A DNA stretch of 64,000 nt from Xanthomonas hortorum (lineage in GTDB: Bacteria > Pseudomonadota > Gammaproteobacteria > Xanthomonadales > Xanthomonadaceae): positions 1 through 64,000 of the forward strand of contig NZ_CP101417.1 in the NCBI RefSeq assembly GCF_024339125.1, read 5' to 3'. The translations under genes were made by a program, and so were the position numbers. The number at the start of each line of letters is the position of its first letter. The stretch's first letter is position 1. The notes beneath the pieces were generated by a model. The model saw nothing but the letters and a program-made list of their open reading frames with translations, searched no databases and was not told where the DNA came from. This document shows positions 17,468 to 26,532 of the stretch, in pieces.

Positions 17468-18355
17468 ATGCGCGATCGGATAGAGCTTTGGAAGCGCGTC
17501 TACGACACCGACGACAATGCCATATCCAAAGCGTTGTCGAAGCTTGCGTGGGACTTGACCGCGTTCACTTGCGTGGTGGAAATAGTACGACAGGCGCCCG
17601 ATGGCGAGGATGGGAAGCAGCTCAATGGGATGGTGCTGGAGATGCTCGTCTCGGGCTTCTGGAGCAGCACCATGCAAGGCGTTCGGCGACTGGCCGAGCG
17701 GGATACCATCCACGGTCAACGTGGGGTGTGCTCCATTGGTGGCCTGCTACTGGACGCGAAAGCGGTCCGGCAGCGCATCACCCGTCGGGTATTCGTCGAG
17801 GACATCGCCAGCCTCGGCTACAACTATGCGGCCATTGAAGAGCAGTATCGGCAGTTTCTGCGCGCCCAAGCACCAGGCCAAGCTCACTGGGTTCCTCGGG
17901 ACTATCACTACGAACCCTCGGCCCAACGGCACGCCGTTTTCGACTGGCTGAGCGGGACCACGCCCGGCACGTCCACCCCCGATGATTTGATTCGAGAAGA
18001 GGTGTTTGACACGCTGGAGCGCCGCCTAGCGCGCCTGGACGGCGTAGTGGAACACGTCAACGTGGAAATCGCTCACGCGGCCACCGAGTTCAGCCGCACC
18101 GGTCGAGCGCTCCAGCAGTGGAACCTGGACGACGCCAAAGGTGCCATCAAGGAGTTGGCCCAGATCGCGCAGCTGGTGGGCGAGTGGTTTTGCTTCAGCG
18201 GCATCGGCAGCGTTCTTCCCCACCCCCAGTTTGACCAGTTCGCACACTTGGACCAGCCCCTATTCAATGGGGACAGGCAGCAACTCCAAACAACGTGGGA
18301 CGCTCTGGAGCAAGAAATCCGGCAATGGCACGACGTGGACCCGCGGGCGCTTTAG
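17468..18355 (+). CDS. Hypothetical protein, possibly AbiU2-like HEPN
   Basis: 295 residues from the ATG at 17468, preceded by AGGAGAGGTG. The start MRDRIELWKRVYDTDDNAISKALSKLAW, followed by a helix ending in a QGVRRLAERD segment near residue 82 and then CSIGGLLLD near 97, matches the order seen in HEPN AbiU2-type proteins (a helix with an RRL motif, then SL..LL). AbiU2 is the cognate part of a phage-abortive system in lactococci. The similarity is by pattern only. It is followed at once by a broken umuC. Confidence 0.5.
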   Translation: MRDRIELWKRVYDTDDNAISKALSKLAWDLTAFTCVVEIVRQAPDGEDGKQLNGMVLEMLVSGFWSSTMQGVRRLAERDTIHGQRGVCSIGGLLLDAKAVRQRITRRVFVEDIASLGYNYAAIEEQYRQFLRAQAPGQAHWVPRDYHYEPSAQRHAVFDWLSGTTPGTSTPDDLIREEVFDTLERRLARLDGVVEHVNVEIAHAATEFSRTGRALQQWNLDDAKGAIKELAQIAQLVGEWFCFSGIGSVLPHPQFDQFAHLDQPLFNGDRQQLQTTWDALEQEIRQWHDVDPRAL

Positions 18356-18356
18356 T

Positions 18357-18650
18357 ATGCTGGGCCTCATAGACGGCAACAACTTCTACGTCAGCTGCGA
18401 GCGAGTGTCCGAACCCGCGGGCTATGTCCGCCCGGGCGATTTGTTCGCCCAAGTGGACCACGCTCCAAAGCCTTGATGGACATCATGGACCGCGCGAACA
18501 CCCAGTTCGGTCGCGGCTCAATGGCCATTGCGTCGTCCGCCAAGCGGGTGCGCGGGGGCGAGCAACGCAGGTAGGTGTGGGCCATGAACCAGACAGCGTT
18601 GTCACCGGCTTACACTACAAGGTGAGATCAGCTTGTCCGGGTGCGTTAGT
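18357..18650 (+). pseudogene. umuC: umuC remnant (DNA polymerase V subunit)
   Basis: Begins MLGLIDGNNFYVSCERV, the invariant start of UmuC, then jumps straight to the C-terminal region (RPGDLFAQVD, MDRANTQFGRGSMAIAS) and, after an in-frame stop at about 18570, to WAMNQTALSPAYTTR, the usual C-terminal sequence of UmuC. About 300 central codons, including the polymerase palm with its catalytic carboxylates, are deleted. No umuD/rumA partner is adjacent. This is a decayed gene of the kind mobile elements often carry. Confidence 0.8.
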
Positions 18651-18735
18651 GCCGGATACGATCGAGTCACTGGTCCAATGCAGGCCCTGCGGGTCCGTCT
18701 AAACTCCCCTTCAAGAACAGCCACAAAGAGTTTGT

Positions 18736-19710
18736 ATGACAAAATCTAGGAAGGATGAGCTCAACGAATGGCAGTGGCCACACCGCCCGACGAATGAGGT
18801 CGAGTTCGACGCCATGATGACGTCACTCGACAGTCGACTCTCGGCGAAGGGCATCGAACCGCACCGTCGCGGGATGATGGCTTCCCTGCAGGTGTCCTGG
18901 ACGTTGAAGTTGGATGGAACTCCGATCCTTGGCGGACCGACGGACAGGGGTCCGCCTTTCTCCCCCCGTGATCTTCTTGCTCGTGTTCACGCATGGTATT
19001 CCGATCACTACGGCGATGCGATGAAGGTCGACTTTTCACCTGGAACCTTTCTTGTGGTTGTCAACGCCAACCTTTGGAGGATTCGCCTTCCGATGATCAT
19101 GGGTGAAGGAGTGGTCGTGGTTGATCGAGATCTTTCAAAGGTCCAACAGAATACTGTCGGCAGAGGTCCAGCAATCCACAACGCATTGTCTTCGGTAGAA
19201 GGTCTGACTCAACCAATGGCAAACAAGTTGACAGACCGAGAACTCGTCTTCTTCCATCGGGCCTTTGTGCACGGATGGCAAGCCATCATGACTTTTGATT
19301 CTCTCCGCGGCCATCCGCTCTTCGCCCATGCGAAAGCAGATTTTAGGCACAGCGTCGAAGCCATCTCAAGCGGGCGAGAGTATGGGAAAGCTCGATGGGA
19401 GGCCGCCCAGTGCGCGGAAAAGTTACTGAAGGGCTTCCTTGCCCGGGCTGGACAGGCATACCCGACGAACGCCGGGAAGGGTCACGATCACGTCCACCTT
19501 GGCAAACTCTTGGATGAAAAACTCGGAATCCACGTAGACGAGCGGATTCTGTCCACCCTCAAGACTTCACCAGCTGTTCGATACGGCGAAGAAGCCAGCT
19601 CTCTGAGCCAGGCGATGGATTCGCATAGCGCTCTGTTGGCGCTGCTCAGAATTCTGGGTTCGCATGATTCCGTTCAGAACGATCACGCGGACACAGGGAC
19701 GGAGAAGTAG
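18736..19710 (+). CDS. Hypothetical protein, HEPN-like C terminus
   Basis: 324 residues. The first 160 residues (NEVEFDAMMTSLDSRL, then a beta-rich segment TFLVVVNANLWRIRLPM, VVVVDRDLSKVQQ) resemble no family I can name. The last 130 residues, with KADFRHSVEAISSG, WEAAQCAEKLLKGFL and HLGKLLDEKLG, have the helix order of HEPN domains, where AEKxLKxxL is conserved; the catalytic R-x4-6-H is not evident, so it may be an inactive form. It stands alone after the umuC remnant. Function unknown. Confidence 0.55.
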   Translation: MTKSRKDELNEWQWPHRPTNEVEFDAMMTSLDSRLSAKGIEPHRRGMMASLQVSWTLKLDGTPILGGPTDRGPPFSPRDLLARVHAWYSDHYGDAMKVDFSPGTFLVVVNANLWRIRLPMIMGEGVVVVDRDLSKVQQNTVGRGPAIHNALSSVEGLTQPMANKLTDRELVFFHRAFVHGWQAIMTFDSLRGHPLFAHAKADFRHSVEAISSGREYGKARWEAAQCAEKLLKGFLARAGQAYPTNAGKGHDHVHLGKLLDEKLGIHVDERILSTLKTSPAVRYGEEASSLSQAMDSHSALLALLRILGSHDSVQNDHADTGTEK

Positions 19711-20466
19711 CGTTGCAGATCACTTCCTTCAGCAACTGCTGCACCTGACGACAATCTCCTGCGCCTTCGCGTTCCTGGCCGCTTCTAGCTCGTCCCGCGT
19801 CATTACGATCACACTTCCCATCTCACCCCCTGTTGTTAGCAAAAACCACCAATAGATCCCCTCGACATAGTAGCCGAAGGCTGAGTGCCGGCAACTATAT
19901 TATCGCCTTGGAAGCAATGCTCCCGGTCAAGCGTCTCTCTGGCTGGGACATGCCGCGCTAAATCGCCCCAAGAGCAACGGCTCGTTCACCGTGCAGGAGA
20001 TTTCACACAAGTGGTTTGCCTGCTCCTCGAAACTCACAGCCAAGGCATCGTAATACCAGTGCGATCCGCACGCAGGTAGTCCAGCACCGCGCCCTCGAAG
20101 TGGTCCATGTTAGTTAACTCCCGTTTTTGGCTGCTTTATCTACCGAGATAATACTAACATTTGAGCGAGCATTCAGGAATGGTACACCTTAAAAACTAAC
20201 ATAAGGGCTGTTTTAGTTAGCCTATTTGCATTAAACAGTACAATAATGACAGGGCAAACCACTCGAAATTATTCACCGACGCGCCGCTAAACCATTGAAT
20301 TATATAGGACCGCCGCACTTAAACCAGACATAATAATTTTGGCGCAAGTCCATGCGGCACCGTTGCGGTAGAGTTTGCTTCAGGAAAAGTAAAAAATTGC
20401 TCTTTTTGATTGACGAATTTCCGGGCTGTTTTATCACTACTTCCATTGAAACAATGGAAGCAAGCA
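19711..20466. other. AT-rich gap ahead of the second recombinase
   Basis: About 750 bases without a convincing gene. The second half is notably AT-rich, with a cluster of AACTAACAT-type words (20107-20220), and falls directly upstream of a tyrosine recombinase gene. Confidence 0.5.
20107..20220. repeat. Cluster of AACTAACAT words upstream of recombinase
   Basis: ATGTTAGTT (20107-20115) is the complement of AACTAACAT (20194-20202); ACTAACAT recurs at 20153-20160 and TTTAGTTAG at 20212-20220. Short, regularly placed repeats in AT-rich DNA next to a tyrosine recombinase gene are typical of arm or accessory binding sites. Confidence 0.45.
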
Positions 20467-21858
20467 ATGTCCTCTATCGTCCAGCAACAGCTCCGCGATT
20501 ACATCACCTCCCCGTTTGGGCTCCTACAAATCAAGGATGTCCATGTCGGCAACGTCCGCGCTTCCGAGATCAACATCACTGGCCGTGAAGCCGCTATCCA
20601 TGCCCTGGAGCTCTTTGACCGCGCGGATGAGCGCTCCCGTAGAGTGCGCCTCAGTAAGAATCGGACGCTCTACCCAGAGCCACTGCCACTCGGATCGCCG
20701 GCGCGCTTGCTCTCGGTCGAGATCTCGGACTACCTCGGGCACCGCGAGCGGTGCGGCCTGGCCAAAGAGACCGTCGAAGACACGGCTCGGTCGCTGAAGC
20801 TCTTGCGGATTGCCTGCGGTGACGTTCCTGTGTCGCGCATCGACCACGCTCACATCTACAAGCTTTGGGACCTGTTGCGTTGGGCACCACCGCTTCTGCT
20901 GTCCGACTTCAAGTATCGGGACTACACGTTCGAGCAGGCGGTTGCCCTCGGCAAAGAACTTGGCGTGACGCCGCCCGCTCCCGCCACGCTGGAGAAGCAC
21001 CGGCGGTTCCTGGTGTCCTTCTTCGGCAAGCTGGTGAAAGCCAAGGCGATTCCCATGTCGCCGATGGATGCGTTCCCGAAAATCAAGAAAGACCTGGTCG
21101 TGGACACGAACAAGCCCGAGCGCTTGTTCGACGAGGAAGAGCTTCAGCGCATCTTTTCACCCAAGACGTTCCCGGCCTGGGCCAAGAAGTATCCGCATCG
21201 GTGGTGGCTGCCCATGATCTCGCTCTACACGGGCGCGCGCATCAACGAGCTCGCCCAGTTGAAGGTCACCGACATCGTCGAAGAAGCCAAGGTCTGGTGT
21301 ATCCGCATCCAAAAAACGGTCGACGCTGATCTCAGGCATAAGGACCGAGACAGGAGCCGTCAAAGCCTAAAAGGCAAAGCGGCAGTTCGCACCCTGCCCA
21401 TCCCCAAACCATTGCTGGATGCTGGTTTCCTGGATTTCATTGAGGACATCAAGGCTACTGGCCATCCCAGACTCTTTCCGCATCTGTCTGCGGGCGTGAA
21501 CCGGGAGACTGGAGAGACCAATGCGCGCTACAGCCAAGGCGCGGTGAACCAGTTCAGCAGCTACATGAAGACCTTGGGCTTCGGAAAGGGGATCGGCGCT
21601 CACGCCTTCCGCCACACGCTTGCCACCGAGCTTCACCACAAGAACGTGTCCGACCAAGACATCGCCCTTATTACCGGCCATTCGCTGCGGAAGAACGTGC
21701 CCGTCTTGCATGACGCGTATTTCCACAAGAAGCCCAAGCTTGCTCGGGCCACGCAAATCAGAATTCTGGCGAAATACAAGCCGCCGGTTGAGCTGCCCAA
21801 TTATCGCCGAGGACAGTTCGCCGAACAGTTGTCGGATCCCCGCAAGTTCTACCCCTGA
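20467..21858 (+). CDS. Tyrosine recombinase (second integrase)
   Basis: 463 residues from the ATG at 20467, which has GGAAG seven bases upstream; a TTG 57 bases earlier is possible. It has an N-terminal DNA-arm/core-binding half (SVEISDYLGHRERCGL...) and a catalytic domain with YTGARINELAQL (first Arg), HAFRHTLATEL (H-x-x-R), ITGHS, and the tyrosine in DAYFHKK. The C-terminal LPNYRRGQFAEQL and the YPHRWW...GARxNE block show it to be a relative of the tRNA-proximal integrase at 39158. It is encoded in the middle of the element and followed by a smaller paralogue, so it may belong to a nested element or act together with it. Confidence 0.85.
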   Translation: MSSIVQQQLRDYITSPFGLLQIKDVHVGNVRASEINITGREAAIHALELFDRADERSRRVRLSKNRTLYPEPLPLGSPARLLSVEISDYLGHRERCGLAKETVEDTARSLKLLRIACGDVPVSRIDHAHIYKLWDLLRWAPPLLLSDFKYRDYTFEQAVALGKELGVTPPAPATLEKHRRFLVSFFGKLVKAKAIPMSPMDAFPKIKKDLVVDTNKPERLFDEEELQRIFSPKTFPAWAKKYPHRWWLPMISLYTGARINELAQLKVTDIVEEAKVWCIRIQKTVDADLRHKDRDRSRQSLKGKAAVRTLPIPKPLLDAGFLDFIEDIKATGHPRLFPHLSAGVNRETGETNARYSQGAVNQFSSYMKTLGFGKGIGAHAFRHTLATELHHKNVSDQDIALITGHSLRKNVPVLHDAYFHKKPKLARATQIRILAKYKPPVELPNYRRGQFAEQLSDPRKFYP

Positions 21859-22038
21859 CCGCACCTTGCTTTGATATCGCGACTTGCGATCTTGCTGCCG
21901 CGTCATCGCCGCAGCAAGGTCACTTGTTTCGACCATCCGTTGCTAAGCAACTGAAAACGGATGCCAGCGACCAAGTAGCGGGCTCAAACCTCAACGCCCT
22001 TCTCCACCCTTCCTTCTCCACCCTTTCGGAATTCAATC

Positions 22039-22878
22039 ATGAGCATCACCAGCACGCCTACTGCCGAACATCTGCCATCTCTCCTCAATCAACGCCTACC
22101 TGGCAAAGTAACCTTTCGAACACCTCACAGCACCGCAAGCACAGCATTTGTTATGAATGCCGAATCTCACCGCCAACGCCCGCAGCGTCTTGCTGAGAGC
22201 GACCTAGCGACGATTTTCGCATCTCCAGCCTACGATCAATGGGCAGCCAACGAACCGCTGCTTTTTTGGGCCCCCTTGCTCGGACTCTACATGGGTGTCC
22301 GGGCATCGGAGGCGGCTGCGCTGTCTATCGACGACATCATCGAACCCGCCGGGCTGATGTGCATCGTGCTCAAGAATCGAGCTGCGCCGGAATCGGAAAG
22401 CGCCACTGCCTCCAAATACCGAACTCGACAGAGGCATAACACAGGGTCAATTCCGGTGCCGAAAGTGTTGCTTGATGCCGGGTTTCCGGACTACGTCGCA
22501 GCCATCAAAAACAAGGACGGGCGGGAACTCTTTCCCACCAGCCAGAGGGAGCGAACAGCCGACACAGCCGCATGGCTTAGGAGCAAGTTTGCTCGATACT
22601 TGCGCTCTCATGGCATCGAAAAAAGCGGATTCTCCGCGCTACGCCAGACCTTCGGGGAGCGCTTGATGGATGCTGACATCAGCTGGGCTGATAAAAGGGA
22701 GTTGGCCCGAGCGTCAGAGCGCCACTTCCCGGCTTTTACGTGGTTCTTTTACCCAAGTTGTCGGATGAAGCGCCTAAAAAAATCGCTGAATAAGATCTCC
22801 TGTGGTGGGCTGACCTTGCCACGCTTTATGGGCGACCAGGTGCTTGTGCGCACGCATGGGGCTGCCCGTTACAGGTGA
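22039..22878 (+). CDS. Degenerate recombinase paralogue
   Basis: 279 residues, the ATG at 22039 lying 180 bases after the recombinase stop. It lines up with the catalytic half of the preceding protein: LLGLYMGVRASEAAALSIDDI matches SLYTGARINELAQLKVTDI, and VPKVLLDAGFPDYVAAIKNK matches IPKPLLDAGFLDFIEDIK. The first Arg is kept, but HxxR is replaced by SALRQT and no catalytic tyrosine is obvious in the expected place (only a WFFYPS segment). It lacks the core-binding domain. It may be a partner or regulator of the recombinase, or a decaying duplicate. Confidence 0.7.
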   Translation: MSITSTPTAEHLPSLLNQRLPGKVTFRTPHSTASTAFVMNAESHRQRPQRLAESDLATIFASPAYDQWAANEPLLFWAPLLGLYMGVRASEAAALSIDDIIEPAGLMCIVLKNRAAPESESATASKYRTRQRHNTGSIPVPKVLLDAGFPDYVAAIKNKDGRELFPTSQRERTADTAAWLRSKFARYLRSHGIEKSGFSALRQTFGERLMDADISWADKRELARASERHFPAFTWFFYPSCRMKRLKKSLNKISCGGLTLPRFMGDQVLVRTHGAARYR

Positions 22879-23024
22879 CTCCCCCGCCTCTCCGCTACGG
22901 CAACGAGAATGTGGAGGTCGGCCACCAGCCTCCTGGCGATGCTCAATTAGCCGGCCGAGATGGACTCTAGGATCAAAATTTGGTTGGACTTTGCTGGCAT
23001 TCCTATTGCCGTCTTGTCCGAAGT

Positions 23025-24068
23025 CTAGAGGCCAGTGCCCTGAATCCTCGGAACGCCTTCGGATCCTTTCGCCATCAGGTCCTTGAGGCTTTCCTGGTCA
23101 AAAAGTGGAAGATGGGTCGCGGGTCCAAGTAAGGCGCCAAACGCATGGCGCTCTCCTGACAGGCTCTTGCTGACTACTCCGCGAATGACTGCCCCATCGC
23201 CTCCGAGAATCGGACTACCACTCATCTTGCCAGGGATCCTCGCGTCGAACTCAAAACACGGGCCGGGCGTAGACACAGAGCGCGTCTGAGCATTGTCCAG
23301 ATGGACAGCTGTGGTCGTGCCAACCGAGACGTATAGGTCTTGGCTAAACTGGCCCAACACGACTGCACCATCCACATAGCGAACCGGGATATCGTCCATC
23401 TCCGCATAGCCAATCGCAAACACCTGTTCCGACACTTCTACAGGCCTGAGTGAAAGGTTCAGGGGCTGATACGCCCCACCTGGATGCGGCAAAAGCCGGC
23501 ATATAGCCACATCGGTGTCAAAATCCACCCGATCCCGTTCGTGGAAGAGCGGACTTTCCTTCCAGCCTCCCCAGAACCTACTGGACTGAAATGGGGCGAA
23601 CCGGACAGCGCTTGGACCGTAGCTCGTAGACGGCAAGGGAAAGAGAACTCCCATCTGAATATTACCGTCAAAACGGACTGCTCCATTTTCATTGATAGCA
23701 CCGCCATAACCAGAATCTTCTGGGTCTAGGAGCACATGGGCTGCCGTCATGACCAAGCCGGATGCACTGATCACGAAAGCAGTTCCAATGACTCGAAGAA
23801 AAGAAGCTCCGGCAACAAGGGCAACAACAGGAACAATGCTTTGTTTAAGAAAGCTGTTGGTAGAACCCGTAGACTCAACAAGCTGCCCGAAGCTAAAACT
23901 CCTATGAGTCGTCGGAAACTCGAACCGGTTCGCTATCCGAAAATAGTCCTCCCCATATCCCTGCGCAGGCAAGAGCTTTAAAGGACGCAACTGAGCGATC
24001 TTCCACTCGCCTACCGAGCTCTTCTCCCAAAGCGTCTTCAGAATCTCCACGCCCGGCTCGACTGACAT
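23025..24068 (-). CDS. Trypsin-like serine protease
   Basis: 347 residues with a chymotrypsin-fold catalytic triad: MTAAHVLL (His, near residue 110), FDTDVAICRL (Asp, near 182) and KMSGSPILGGDG (Ser, near 280). A hydrophobic stretch IVPVVALVAGASFLRVIG at about 78-95 precedes the domain and could be a membrane anchor, placing the protease outside or at the membrane, or simply be part of the fold. The preceding 75 residues are unlike other families. It is last of a three-gene unit with an Rx4H protein (7 bases upstream) and an XRE regulator. Trypsin-like proteases are common effectors in phage-defence operons; the target is unknown. Confidence 0.75.
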   Translation of the reverse strand: MSVEPGVEILKTLWEKSSVGEWKIAQLRPLKLLPAQGYGEDYFRIANRFEFPTTHRSFSFGQLVESTGSTNSFLKQSIVPVVALVAGASFLRVIGTAFVISASGLVMTAAHVLLDPEDSGYGGAINENGAVRFDGNIQMGVLFPLPSTSYGPSAVRFAPFQSSRFWGGWKESPLFHERDRVDFDTDVAICRLLPHPGGAYQPLNLSLRPVEVSEQVFAIGYAEMDDIPVRYVDGAVVLGQFSQDLYVSVGTTTAVHLDNAQTRSVSTPGPCFEFDARIPGKMSGSPILGGDGAVIRGVVSKSLSGERHAFGALLGPATHLPLFDQESLKDLMAKGSEGVPRIQGTGL

Positions 24069-24074
24069 TGAGCA

Positions 24075-25265
24075 TCACTCTGAGCCAACAGGCATGACAA
24101 CGTTTCCGCCCATAGAAAAAGTCATTTCAAACACCTTTTCCCCCGTCCCCTGGACCACGCAGGCTGCTCGCTCCAGACTCCCCATTGGCACGTTTTGTTC
24201 AAAATATTTAATGAACATCTTCATGACTTCAAAAACAGCTGCGGGCGTTGGTTTGGTTCCAGGCATGTCAACAATAAGATGACTACTTCTTAGAATACCT
24301 TCGCCAACTGCCTTATAATCGAAGTTTATTTGATACACAACTTTTGCTCCCGCCTTATTTGCAGATTCCATATGCCTACCCACAAGTTCCTTTGAGAACA
24401 TCGGGCTTGCTGCCTTTTGAGAAATTTCTTGCGCTACCAAAGCAGAGAAAAGCGCCAAGGCATGGGCTTCTTGCTGCCGCTCTGGCCGCCATGCGCCCTT
24501 ACGGCGAACATTGTTGTGAAAGTAGATTCCGCGCTGTTCAACCAGATGATCTATCAATCCATCAACACTATCTGGCAACGACAGCAGTTCTGATAGCTTA
24601 TTGATTCGAGCAACATCAAAGCTCTTAAGATGCTCGAATGCTTGATGCACCATATTCTTGAATTCAACATCTGCCTTGAGAACGCTCTTAAGGGCGACGG
24701 TTTTGAAATGCCCGCCACCATATAACGCCTCAATCAATAGAAAATAGTATCTAAATGAGTCTATGTATCGCTTCTCACCCATTGCATGGCGAGCACTTGA
24801 TACTAAAGTGGCTTCAAAGCGGGGCCCGGAGGTCCCTTCGGCGCAAAAAATAGCTCGACTCAATAAATCGAAGAGAATTGGAAGATTAGGGACGTGCCTT
24901 CCCGACTTGAATGACTTAACTTCTATTTTTCCATCTTCTTCCGGCGTCTCCGCCTCGTAGAATGCCTCAACTTCGTCCATCTCGAGTGCAATATCAAAGT
25001 AGCAACTGAGGAAAGCCATTGCATCGACGAGCTGCACTCGAATAAATTCAACATTATGATCTTCATTCACCAGACGGAAATTTCCTCCCGGCTCTTGCAC
25101 TAATTTAGGCGCCAAGTTTACCGGCTGGCCGGAAAAAACAACCTCCAACGCCACGGCGATTCCAGCCTCTTCGCGAACTCGGCATACCCCTGCTTGAAAT
25201 GGGATCTCCCAATGGTCGGGGATGATGATCCGGCGGGTGAAAGGAATGACGTATCGGGCGCGCAT
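24075..25265 (-). CDS. Hypothetical protein with HEPN-like Rx4H motif
   Basis: 396 residues. The middle part (FRYYFLLIEALYGG near 170-183, then LVEQRGIYFHNNVRR near 246-260) is the pattern of HEPN domains of the ApeA kind: a helix with an xxEALxG turn and then R-x4-H. The N-terminal 160 residues (PDHWEIPFQAGVCRVREEAG ...) are beta-rich and may bind substrate. It begins 26 bases after the XRE gene stop and ends six bases before the protease, so the three are likely one operon. GC is lower than the flanks. Function unknown; RNA cleavage is inferred only from the motif. Confidence 0.6.
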   Translation of the reverse strand: MRARYVIPFTRRIIIPDHWEIPFQAGVCRVREEAGIAVALEVVFSGQPVNLAPKLVQEPGGNFRLVNEDHNVEFIRVQLVDAMAFLSCYFDIALEMDEVEAFYEAETPEEDGKIEVKSFKSGRHVPNLPILFDLLSRAIFCAEGTSGPRFEATLVSSARHAMGEKRYIDSFRYYFLLIEALYGGGHFKTVALKSVLKADVEFKNMVHQAFEHLKSFDVARINKLSELLSLPDSVDGLIDHLVEQRGIYFHNNVRRKGAWRPERQQEAHALALFSALVAQEISQKAASPMFSKELVGRHMESANKAGAKVVYQINFDYKAVGEGILRSSHLIVDMPGTKPTPAAVFEVMKMFIKYFEQNVPMGSLERAACVVQGTGEKVFEMTFSMGGNVVMPVGSE

Positions 25266-25291
25266 TCGGAATCACTTATGGTTAAGGGGAT

Positions 25292-25675
25292 TCACTTCTT
25301 TTCGAGCTTTTTCTTGACCAATGTGACAACTTGAGCTCGTTCGTCACGTGACAATTCGGAAAGCGCCAACACCACCTCTGCGGTCGCTTCATCTTCCGCC
25401 ACCAAGTAGGCCATAGGCACTCCAAGTGTCTCGGCCAGCTTCCCTAGCCCATCCAGGTCAATGCCACTGGTCTCGTTCTCATAGCGATTGACCCGGCTGC
25501 TGGCCAACTTCTTATCAAGCCCCATCAGCACCCCCAAAGCCCGCTGGCTTGGGATGCCTTGCAGTTCCCGAGCCTGTTTCAGGCGGGCAGCAAAGAGAGC
25601 TCGGGGGGAAGCCTTCGGCACGTGAACGAATGTTGAAAAGTTGGCCGGACAGCATGACTTGCTCCTCCACTGCAT
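25292..25675 (-). CDS. XRE-family transcriptional regulator
   Basis: 127 residues from the ATG at 25675 (GAAGAG upstream); a GTG at 25714 would add 13. The helix-turn-helix covers about residues 25-80 (KQARELQGIPSQRALGVLMGLDKK, RVNRYENETSGIDLDGLGKLAETL), followed by a tail of charged helix ending KKKLEKK. It is the first gene of the operon with the Rx4H protein and protease, so it probably represses it, as in several defence operons. It is divergent from the exported-protein gene at 25726 (about 50 bases between starts), so it might control both. Confidence 0.75.
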   Translation of the reverse strand: MQWRSKSCCPANFSTFVHVPKASPRALFAARLKQARELQGIPSQRALGVLMGLDKKLASSRVNRYENETSGIDLDGLGKLAETLGVPMAYLVAEDEATAEVVLALSELSRDERAQVVTLVKKKLEKK

Positions 25676-25725
25676 GGCAGACTCTTCATGAAATGTAGCA
25701 CCCTCCACCAACACACGGGGATTTC

Positions 25726-26478
25726 ATGAAGACCGCGAGGATTGCAGGCGCAGCCCTGCTCGCATTGACTGTGGCCAGCGCCGCTCAGGCCCAGGACGCA
25801 CAAGAACAGAGGCCTGGCTTCTTCCGTCAGCTGGGCAAAGGCTTGGCAGACACCGGCAAGCAGATGGTGGGTATCAGGCCGCAGATCGCTGGCAAGGCCA
25901 GCGGTCAGGGGAATAGCTCGATCTATACGCCCATCAGCGGCGCCGGGAAGCTGCCTAACCTCTTCAAGGGCGACAACCACCAGCAGGCCCAGCTCGGGAA
26001 GCTGGAGTGGCCTCGGGTGGCGCTGACCTTCACCGAGTGGGGGGCATCCCTGCCCTGCTGGACGGTGGAGGCCCGCATCTGGACTGGCCCCAACGCGCCG
26101 AGCGTCGAGACCTTCCAGGCCTGCGCCAACGCTCCGCTGACCGAGACCGACGACCTGGGCGAGACGGCAGAGCTCAATACCTCTGCTCTCTGGAAAGGCC
26201 GGGATGTCCTCAACGGCATCCGTGTGCTGCCCAGCAAGCCCAACACGGGCGCCCAGCGCTCCAACGGCCCCAACCCTCCGGCCCAGCCGTTTGTCGTCAA
26301 TGTGAGCCGGCCCGGCGTGGCTGACCGCGCCGTCGATGTCGCCCTGCGCGTGGCGTGGGTCTCGGGATTCATCCAGACCGCAGATCTGCATCCCGGACCG
26401 TCGGGGATGCTGACGCCCTTCAAAGACACCAGGCTCTGGATTGCTGCCTTCAGGCCCGACGGGAACCGCGACAAGTAG
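25726..26478 (+). CDS. Exported hypothetical protein
   Basis: 250 residues with a clear signal peptide (MKTARIAGAALLALTVASAAQAQ, cleaved near residue 23). A predicted helix FFRQLGKGLADTGKQMVG follows and then a beta-rich body (LPCWTVEARIWTG, RPGVADRAVDVALRVAW). Two Cys (near 108 and 126) could form a disulfide in the periplasm. No family recognised. It heads a run of three genes with the lipoprotein (26533) and membrane protein (26844), apparently one operon for an envelope structure. Its start lies close to that of the divergent XRE gene. Confidence 0.65.
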   Translation: MKTARIAGAALLALTVASAAQAQDAQEQRPGFFRQLGKGLADTGKQMVGIRPQIAGKASGQGNSSIYTPISGAGKLPNLFKGDNHQQAQLGKLEWPRVALTFTEWGASLPCWTVEARIWTGPNAPSVETFQACANAPLTETDDLGETAELNTSALWKGRDVLNGIRVLPSKPNTGAQRSNGPNPPAQPFVVNVSRPGVADRAVDVALRVAWVSGFIQTADLHPGPSGMLTPFKDTRLWIAAFRPDGNRDK

Positions 26479-26532
26479 TAGGTCCCGGCTTGGCCCGCCT
26501 TCCCCGTCACCATCCCTCAAAAAAGGAACGAC

